NCBI GenBank assembly: GCA_003661265.1
Contig: QMVU01000085.1
Span: 1 to 5,788 of the forward strand
Length of the DNA stretch: 5,788 nucleotides
From: Thermoproteota archaeon
Lineage (GTDB): Archaea > Korarchaeota > Korarchaeia > Korarchaeales > Korarchaeaceae
Direction: 5' to 3'
A program made the position numbers and the translations under genes. A model generated the notes under the pieces. It did not search any database. It saw only the letters and a program-made list of their open reading frames with translations, and was not told the origin of the DNA. Of the stretch, positions 1 through 4,833 are shown piece by piece (position 1 is the stretch's first letter; the number at the start of each line of letters is the position of its first letter).

Positions 1-58
1 AGCCCTTTTTCCCTCAATACCCGCTGACTTACCTGTCCTAGAGGCTAATAGACCTCCT

Positions 59-2146
59 GTGGAAACTTTTGCCCCTAAAGTCCTTGTGGAGGCGCTCACA
101 TACGGCTTAAGAACGGGAATAGATCCAGAGATGGCCAATAAGATAAATTTGGCCCTATCTCAAGCATTTCTCGAGGATTTGAAGCCTTATGCGATCATCA
201 TCGCCTGGTCCCTTATGGGCTACATCTCCGGATATCTCTCTGAGAAGGGAGAGGAATTTTCCAAGGCCCTCTTTAGCTCCATAGGAGGCAGCCTATCTCT
301 ACTCCCCCTTGCTTTAATTCACAGGGAATATCTGATTATCTCCTTGGAAGCTCTCCCTCCATCCCTGGGGTTGCTGGGCGTTAGGTACTTCCTGGTCCTG
401 CTAGGGAGGAGGGAAGCCGTCAAAAAGGCCAAAGCTGCCCACGAAGAGAAGGCTATAGGAATTGGAGGGATATATGAGGCTAGGAAGGTTACGCTGAAGG
501 AACTAGACCCAGACAAGATATTTAGGGGGGTAGCAGATTACGAGGAAGTAAAGCAGGAGATGGCAGAGGCCATAGTTTGGCCTCTGGTAAAATCCGACGT
601 AGCCAGCGAGTACGGAGTCGAGATAGCCAGGGGAATACTGCTCTTTGGTCCTCCGGGATGCGGGAAGACCCTCTTAATGAGAACTCTTGCGGAGAACACG
701 GGATTATCTTTTATTCACGTTAAACTCGGGGAAATTCTGAGCAAATGGTATGGAGAGAGCGAGAGAAACCTAATGGCCGTTTTTGATAGGGCTAGAGCCA
801 TGAAACCTTGCATAATCTTCCTAGATGAGCTGGATTCCATAGGGAAGAGAAGGGACTTATACGCCTCGGACGATGTTACCCCAAGGCTACTTAGCTTGAT
901 GCTAAGCGAAATGGATGGGATGAGGTCGGAGAGGGGTGTCGTGGTAGTAGGCGCAACTAACATGCCAAACCTCCTGGATCCGGCCCTTATAAGGCCAGGA
1001 AGGTTTGATAAGCTGATATACGTACCTCCTCCTGACTTTAGAGCCAGGTTGGAAATTCTGAGTGCTAAGTGCGCCAAGCTACCGCTGGCTGAGGATGTAG
1101 ACCTTGAATACATCGCGAGGGTAACGGAAAGGTTCAGCGGAGCTGATCTATCAGCTCTTTGCTCAGAAGTTACCAGGATGGTTGCGTTTGAGACCATTAA
1201 GACTGGTAGAAGGAGGAAGATAACTCAGGAGGACTTCCTCAAGGTTCTAGGGGTGATGAAACCCAGCATATCGATGCAAATGCTGGATACATATAAGAAG
1301 TTCAAATTAGATTTTGAGAGGAGCAGAATTAGAAGGGAGAAGGAGGAAAAGAGGATAACGTGGGAGGATGTAGGTGATCTAGAGGAAGCTAAGGTTAAGC
1401 TCCTTGAGAGCATAGAGCTTCCTTTGAAGCATCCGGACCTGATAGAGAAGTATAGACTGGAACCTGTAAGAGGGATATTCCTCTTTGGTCCCCCGGGATG
1501 CGGGAAAACCCTCTTATCAAAGGCAGCAGCTGAAGAGCTGGACGTATCCTTCATCTACTTAACTGGATCAGAGTTGATGAGCGAGGGTCCTACCAGAGCA
1601 ATAAGCAAGATCAGAGAGGCATTTTACAGAGCAAGGGAAAATGCTCCCTCCATAATATTCATTGACGAGCTGGATGAAATAGCTCCTATCAGAGGAAAGG
1701 GGTTTCCAGGACTTGTAGGGGAACTCCTATCTAACATGGATGGGATCAAAGACCTTGAAGGAGTGGTCGTCCTTGCAGCCTCCAACAGGCCTTGGGAAGT
1801 CGATCCAGCCCTCTTAAGGCCAGGAAGGTTTGATTATTTGATATACGTACCTCCTCCTGATGAGGAAGCAAGGAGGCAGATCTTTTGGATACACCTGAAA
1901 GGAGTCCCCACAGGGGAGCTAGATCTGGAGGAATTAGCAAGACTCTCAGATGGTTATAGTGGAGCTGACATAGCTGCTGTTTGCAGAGAAGCTAAATTGA
2001 TGGCGATTAGAGAGAAGATGAGGGGAGCTGGAGACGGATTAGTTACAATGGAGCATCTGCTGGAGGCTTTGAAGAGGGTGAATCCTTCCATAGGCGAGGA
2101 CATGGTGATTAGGTACAAGGAGTTTGCCAGGTCTAGGATGAGATGA
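59..2146 (+). CDS. Membrane-anchored CDC48-like double AAA+ ATPase (possibly 5'-partial)
   Basis: Tandem AAA+ ATPase of the CDC48/VAT type, expected to form a hexamer that pulls proteins or complexes apart using ATP. Residues are numbered from the GTG at 59. Residues 1-155 contain two or three hydrophobic segments (about 43-60, 70-87 and 91-116), then a basic stretch (RREAVKKAK), so the ATPase part should face the cytoplasm. There is no room for, and no sign of, the CDC48 double-psi-barrel N-domain. D1 has Walker A GPPGCGKT (197-204), pore loop KWYGESE (229-235), Walker B with D256/E257, sensor-1 N301 and Arg fingers R312/R315. D2 has GPPGCGKT (477-484), D536/E537, N576 and R587/R590, but EGPT (509-512) replaces the pore loop. 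The C-terminus (NPSIGEDMVIRYKEF) is typical of a CDC48 D2. The start is uncertain: the frame is open to base 2, and the GTG has no good ribosome binding site or TATA box. The substrate is unknown. FtsH-like or ER-p97-like membrane quality control is only an analogy. Confidence 0.93.
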   Translation: METFAPKVLVEALTYGLRTGIDPEMANKINLALSQAFLEDLKPYAIIIAWSLMGYISGYLSEKGEEFSKALFSSIGGSLSLLPLALIHREYLIISLEALPPSLGLLGVRYFLVLLGRREAVKKAKAAHEEKAIGIGGIYEARKVTLKELDPDKIFRGVADYEEVKQEMAEAIVWPLVKSDVASEYGVEIARGILLFGPPGCGKTLLMRTLAENTGLSFIHVKLGEILSKWYGESERNLMAVFDRARAMKPCIIFLDELDSIGKRRDLYASDDVTPRLLSLMLSEMDGMRSERGVVVVGATNMPNLLDPALIRPGRFDKLIYVPPPDFRARLEILSAKCAKLPLAEDVDLEYIARVTERFSGADLSALCSEVTRMVAFETIKTGRRRKITQEDFLKVLGVMKPSISMQMLDTYKKFKLDFERSRIRREKEEKRITWEDVGDLEEAKVKLLESIELPLKHPDLIEKYRLEPVRGIFLFGPPGCGKTLLSKAAAEELDVSFIYLTGSELMSEGPTRAISKIREAFYRARENAPSIIFIDELDEIAPIRGKGFPGLVGELLSNMDGIKDLEGVVVLAASNRPWEVDPALLRPGRFDYLIYVPPPDEEARRQIFWIHLKGVPTGELDLEELARLSDGYSGADIAAVCREAKLMAIREKMRGAGDGLVTMEHLLEALKRVNPSIGEDMVIRYKEFARSRMR

Positions 2147-2151
2147 TAGCA

Positions 2152-2169
2152 GCCTTATCGCATTAAGGC
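2152..2169 (+). other. Small hairpin just after the ATPase stop codon
   Basis: GCCTTA and TAAGGC form a perfect 6-bp inverted repeat around a 6-nt loop (TCGCAT), starting 5 nt after the ATPase stop. It could slow or end transcription, or protect the 3' end of the mRNA. No T-run follows (the next bases are GGGTTTATGG), so it is not a good intrinsic terminator, and a repeat this short can occur by chance. Confidence 0.3.
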
Positions 2170-2224
2170 GGGTTTATGGTAGACAAAAAATGATCAGATT
2201 GCCTGGAGGAGATGCGGCGGTGGA

Positions 2225-2238
2225 ATAGTTTTATTAAT
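2225..2238 (+). promoter_or_regulatory. Possible TATA box for the methyltransferase
   Basis: The A/T-rich run AGTTTTATTAAT lies about 32 bp (centre to start) upstream of the TTG at 2265 and follows a purine-rich GTGGAAT that could act as a BRE. With the usual archaeal TATA-to-start spacing, transcription would begin near 2258-2260. The leader would then be only about 5 nt, which fits the lack of a clear Shine-Dalgarno sequence before the gene. This call is based on position and composition only. Confidence 0.4.
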
Positions 2239-2264
2239 GCTAAGCACTTTTGCGTTGAGAGACC

Positions 2265-2855
2265 TTGGACTCATTGTTTGACAAGATGTACTTGAAGTTC
2301 TACGCCGAGAAGGATAAACTCATGTGGGGAACGGCTCCTTCACCAGGTGTAGTGAGTTTTGCGGAATTTCTAAAGGGAAAGGAGATGTTAGAGGCTATTG
2401 TTCTTGACTCCGGCTGCGGAGAGGGAAGGAACAGCATATACCTAGCGAAGCAGGGGTTCAGGGTATATGGGCTCGATATCTCAGCTGTTGCCATAGAGAA
2501 GGCCAGGCAGTGGGCTGAAAGAGAAGGGCTACTTGAGAAGATATGGTTTGAGGTGGGCGATGTGTCGCAGATGGAGTTCAGAGATGAGTTCTTCGATGCT
2601 GCGATCGACATCAACACGATAAATTTCGTCAAAGCGAGGAGGAAATACGTGGCGGAGCTATCAAGGGTCCTTAAGCCAAAGGGCTACCTCCTCCTGGAAA
2701 CTCTATCGAGGGAAAGCAAAGAATACGGGATCTCAAAGGACGAGTTAGAATGGCTCATCACTCCTTTCTTCGAGATCCTAGAGATGAAAGAATTTCACGC
2801 TCCATGGGGAGGACAAAACCTCCTTCATTACAGGATCCTGGCTCAAAATAGATGA
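2265..2855 (+). CDS. Class I SAM-dependent methyltransferase
   Basis: Soluble methyltransferase of 196 residues with a Rossmann fold. Motif I (SAM binding) is VLDSGCGEG at 46-54, continuing into RNSIYLAKQGFRVYGLD. The acidic residue ending beta-2 is D71, the GDV of motif II is at 98-100, beta-4 is FFDAAID (109-115), and LSRVLKPKGYLLLE (132-145) is the usual segment after motif III. The GCGEGRNS..LA..G pattern resembles small TehB-like/Methyltransf_25-type enzymes. The acceptor cannot be read from the sequence; a small molecule is more likely than RNA because no RNA-binding domain is present. An in-frame TGA at 2256-2258 limits the start to TTG 2265, TTG 2274 or ATG 2286. I used the first, which fits a short-leader transcript from the TATA-like box, but ATG 2286 is a real alternative. 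It lies 118 bp after the ATPase gene on the same strand and probably has its own promoter. Confidence 0.88.
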   Translation: MDSLFDKMYLKFYAEKDKLMWGTAPSPGVVSFAEFLKGKEMLEAIVLDSGCGEGRNSIYLAKQGFRVYGLDISAVAIEKARQWAEREGLLEKIWFEVGDVSQMEFRDEFFDAAIDINTINFVKARRKYVAELSRVLKPKGYLLLETLSRESKEYGISKDELEWLITPFFEILEMKEFHAPWGGQNLLHYRILAQNR

Positions 2856-2875
2856 GATTAAGCCTTCCTGCTAAT

Positions 2876-2959
2876 TCACTCCTTGATCCTCTCGGCTACC
2901 GCCTGGGGGATCTCTAAGGGATTTACCCTCTCTCCTATGAAGCCTCTCCTTAGAACTAG
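2876..2959 (-). pseudogene. Possible gene remnant: start-less coding-like segment
   Basis: On the minus strand this intergenic stretch is open and ends in TGA (2876-2878). Its C-terminal part reads GERVNPLEIPQAVAERIKE, which looks like an ordinary helical protein C-terminus and uses codons typical of this genome. The open frame continues back to a TGA near 2998, but no ATG, GTG or TTG occurs in it, so it cannot be translated conventionally as it stands. It may be the 3' remnant of a decayed gene, or chance. I do not recognise the protein family. The upstream part overlaps the promoter of the acyl-CoA dehydrogenase gene. Confidence 0.22.
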
Positions 2960-2973
2960 AAAAAATTTAATTA
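2957..2973 (+). promoter_or_regulatory. TATA/BRE promoter of the acyl-CoA dehydrogenase
   Basis: AGAAAAAATTTAATTAA is a purine-rich BRE-like start followed by a strong A/T box, the most conspicuous A/T block in the gap. Its centre is about 33-36 bp before the ATG at 3001, so transcription should start near 2991-2995 and leave a leader of only a few bases. The AGGGG at 2991-2995 could serve as a weak ribosome binding site if transcription starts slightly earlier. The box is nearly symmetrical and could in principle also fire leftward. Confidence 0.58.
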
Positions 2974-3000
2974 ATCCAGACAGGGAGAAAAGGGGTCAAA

Positions 3001-4245
3001 ATGGACTTCAGGTTTTCAGAAGAGGAGGAGCTATTTAGGAGCACGGTTAGGGAGTTCTGCGAGAAGTACATTGCTCCCAGGTGGATAGAGATAGATGAAG
3101 CCAGAAAAGGAACCCCAGTCGACCTCATTAAGAGAATGGGGGAGCAAGGGCTCTTTTGCATTCCGGTAAGGGAAGAATACGGCGGAATGGGAGGAACCAT
3201 GACGATGGCGGCCATAGCTGTCGATGAAATGGCCTATTACGATCCCTCAATTGCCGTTCCAGTGTACACCCTGCTGTGCAACGGATGGCCCCTCCTCCTA
3301 GACCTGTACGGAAGCGAGGAAGCTAAGTCCGAGATATTGCCGAAGGTGGCTGCAGGTGAAGCTTTCTTCGGAATAGCTACGACAGAGCCTCAAGGTGGGT
3401 CTGATATAGCTGGAACGAGAGTTACTGCTAAAAAAGAAGGTAAAAAGTGGATTTTTAACGGAGAGAAGGCTTACATAAGCGGAGTTAAGGAGGCATTGGA
3501 GCTTCCCTGGGGAGGAGGGTTCTTTTTAATCGCTAGAACAGGCCCGAAGGAGGCTGGACATAGATCCCTTACCACCTTCGCCTTCTTGGCCAAGAAAGAT
3601 GGGGAGATAGTGAAAGGATTTGAACCAACGTACTACGAGGACATAGGAAGGGCAGGGATATCCTGCGGAGGCTTTATGCTTAACAACGTCGAGGTAGATG
3701 ATAAGTACAGGATAGGCGAGGAAAACAAAGGCTTTTACTACACTATGGAGGGCTTTAACGTTGCTAGGATACTGGTGGCAGCCGCTGCTGTAGGTTCAGC
3801 TAGATGGGCACTCGATCAAGCCAAGGAGTGGTTCAAGACGAGGAAGCTCTTTGGAAGGTACATTTCCAGCTTTCAGGGGGTGAACTTCAAGTTTGCAGAG
3901 CTCTACGCTAGGCTAGAGGCAGCAAGGCTGATCATATACAGGGCTGCTTGGCTTGCCGATCAGATATACATCCACAAGAACCCGACGTACAGTCCGAGAG
4001 ATCTGAACGTTCCTGTGGCCATGGCAAAGATGATGGGACCAGAGGTAGCTGTGGACATATACGAGGAGGTTATGAAGTGGTTCGGAGCCTACGGCTACAC
4101 GAGGGAGTGCCCGATTTTCAGAGGTTGGTTAGGAACCTTCTCCTACGTGATAGGAGCAGAGGGGGCCCAGAACATAATGAGGTACATCATAGCTCGTGAT
4201 GTGATAGGAGCGGAGTACGTCAGGCCTAAGTTAGCGGGCGAATAA
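3001..4245 (+). CDS. Acyl-CoA dehydrogenase (FAD-dependent)
   Basis: Cytoplasmic flavoenzyme that forms the alpha,beta double bond in an acyl-CoA and passes the electrons to ETF. At 414 residues it is a little longer than the usual 380-400. The N-terminal helical domain covers about 1-122. The middle beta domain contains the family signature TTEPQGGSD (127-135) and NGEKAYISG (153-161). The C-terminal helical domain includes RKLFGRYISSFQGVNFK (281-297), which contacts FAD across the dimer, and WFGAYGYTRE (360-369). Aligned back from MRYIIAR, Glu387 in GAEGAQN falls on the catalytic base of medium-chain acyl-CoA dehydrogenases (the E of YEGT), so the enzyme should be active, although its flanking residues differ. 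Chain length or substrate (fatty, branched, aromatic-derived or dicarboxylic acyl-CoA) cannot be assigned. The ATG at 3001 gives the standard MDFRFSEEEE N-terminus. The gene has its own promoter and faces the ETF gene across the window; the two proteins are expected partners. Confidence 0.95.
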   Translation: MDFRFSEEEELFRSTVREFCEKYIAPRWIEIDEARKGTPVDLIKRMGEQGLFCIPVREEYGGMGGTMTMAAIAVDEMAYYDPSIAVPVYTLLCNGWPLLLDLYGSEEAKSEILPKVAAGEAFFGIATTEPQGGSDIAGTRVTAKKEGKKWIFNGEKAYISGVKEALELPWGGGFFLIARTGPKEAGHRSLTTFAFLAKKDGEIVKGFEPTYYEDIGRAGISCGGFMLNNVEVDDKYRIGEENKGFYYTMEGFNVARILVAAAAVGSARWALDQAKEWFKTRKLFGRYISSFQGVNFKFAELYARLEAARLIIYRAAWLADQIYIHKNPTYSPRDLNVPVAMAKMMGPEVAVDIYEEVMKWFGAYGYTRECPIFRGWLGTFSYVIGAEGAQNIMRYIIARDVIGAEYVRPKLAGE

Positions 4246-4260
4246 ATGTGCGAGGACTCA

Positions 4261-4743
4261 TCACCCCTCTTCCTTTTTTCTTAAGAAGCTTTCTATTTTC
4301 CTTACCTTCTCGGTCTTCCCTAATATCTTGTAAGCATCAAGTTCAGATCTTAGCGACATCGCAGGAACCCTAACTCCCAAATCCAATATTACCAAATCAC
4401 AAAGCCCCTTTTCCTTCCATTTGTGACTCTCATCCTCTCTCATTCTCGGATCTCCTATTATGTCGATTAGAACTCCGTTTACGTTAAGTTTTCCGAAGCA
4501 TGCTGCCATCTTCTTGCCTTCTTTATATCTTATTTCTTCAACAACAAAATCCCTGAGAAGTTCACCTATCTTCAGGACGCCCTCTCGGTCTGTGACTGTG
4601 TCTATGTCTTCAGGTTCTACATCGACTCCCTGAAGCGCTAGGTTTAAGCTTCCTACGAGGGCCCATCTCACATTCTCTCTTCCTAACACATTAGCGATGA
4701 ACTTGAGGACTTCAAGGAGCTTTTCTTCTACCACAATCCTCAC
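4261..4743 (-). CDS. Small nucleotidyltransferase-fold protein
   Basis: A 160-residue protein with hallmarks of the polymerase-beta nucleotidyltransferase fold: GS at 31-32 after a hydrophobic strand (WALVGS), the metal-binding pair D46-x-D48 in EDIDT, and a likely third carboxylate D94 in the strand VLIDIIGD. The helical C-terminus (ELDAYKILGKTEKVRKIESFL) is common in stand-alone archaeal and AbiEii-like nucleotidyltransferases. All three acidic residues are present, so transfer of a nucleotide from NTP to an unknown protein, RNA or small molecule is plausible. No HEPN-type or other toxin partner is seen next to it. The GTG at 4743 follows directly on an in-frame TAA (4744-4746); GTG at 4734 is an alternative. 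Sampled lines are about 40-42% GC against 47-50% in the dehydrogenase, a mild hint of separate origin. It lies 90 bp downstream of the ETF gene on the same strand and may be co-transcribed with it. Its stop is 15 bp from that of the dehydrogenase. Confidence 0.82.
   Translation of the reverse strand: MRIVVEEKLLEVLKFIANVLGRENVRWALVGSLNLALQGVDVEPEDIDTVTDREGVLKIGELLRDFVVEEIRYKEGKKMAACFGKLNVNGVLIDIIGDPRMREDESHKWKEKGLCDLVILDLGVRVPAMSLRSELDAYKILGKTEKVRKIESFLRKKEEG
4269..4282 (+). terminator. Possible T-rich terminator of the acyl-CoA dehydrogenase
   Basis: CTTCCTTTTTTCTT begins 24 bp after the dehydrogenase stop and contains six consecutive T. Archaeal RNA polymerase often terminates at such U-rich tracts without a hairpin. 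The tract lies inside the 3' end of the converging nucleotidyltransferase gene, where it encodes lysines (KK), so the T-run may simply reflect coding. Confidence 0.4.
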
Positions 4744-4776
4744 TTAAACGTTGTCCCTAAAAATTTGAACGGGCAT
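4744..4776 (-). CDS. Possible ten-codon leader ORF in frame with the nucleotidyltransferase
   Basis: ATG at 4776 opens a frame encoding MPVQIFRDNV that ends in TAA at 4744-4746, immediately before and in the same frame as the GTG of the nucleotidyltransferase. It carries the best ribosome binding site in the area, while the GTG has only a weak AGGGA about 10 nt upstream. It may be a leader peptide that delivers ribosomes to the GTG by stop-and-restart. Alternatively it may be the true N-terminus of the gene, cut off by a nonsense mutation or a base-calling error. It is also possible that only the ribosome binding site is functional. Confidence 0.35.
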   Translation of the reverse strand: MPVQIFRDNV

Positions 4777-4790
4777 TCATCACCCTCCTC
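4777..4790 (-). promoter_or_regulatory. Strong Shine-Dalgarno sequence upstream of the nucleotidyltransferase
   Basis: GAGGAGGGTGATGA reads into the ATG at 4776. It contains both GGAGG (7 nt before the ATG) and GGTGAT, matching the archaeal 16S anti-Shine-Dalgarno (GGAGGTGAT) apart from one extra G. It is about 40 nt from the GTG at 4743, too far to serve that codon directly, so it points to translation starting at 4776. Confidence 0.5.
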
Positions 4791-4833
4791 TTAGGCAGAA
4801 GAAATTTTCTTGAAAATGTGGAAGAATGCTACA

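Noticed and set aside
715..1197. A 160-codon open frame on the minus strand opposite the ATPase, plus several others opposite the main genes
   Set aside because: They lie wholly inside well-supported genes, are Ser/Leu-rich as antisense frames of such genes tend to be, and show no domain or ribosome binding site.
2212..2295. Short ORF of 27 codons (MRRWNSFINAKHF...) preceded by GGAGGAG
   Set aside because: It runs through the likely methyltransferase TATA box and overlaps its start out of frame. The ribosome site is only about 1-3 nt from the ATG. The Cys/Trp-rich product looks like chance.
4261..4776. MNT-HEPN type toxin-antitoxin pair
   Set aside because: The nucleotidyltransferase is present, but no HEPN-like gene lies beside it; the neighbours are ETF alpha and an acyl-CoA dehydrogenase.
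4777..4783. GTGATGA on the minus strand, a perfect C box of a C/D box guide RNA
   Set aside because: No D', C' or D box (CTGA/TGATGA) at the expected spacing follows. The match is explained by the Shine-Dalgarno sequence.
4804..4817. Inverted repeat ATTTTC-TT-GAAAAT in the gap between the ETF alpha and nucleotidyltransferase genes
   Set aside because: It is short, A/T-only apart from one C/G pair, and the 2-nt loop is too tight for RNA. It could be a small operator or TATA-like element but is within chance for A/T-rich DNA.
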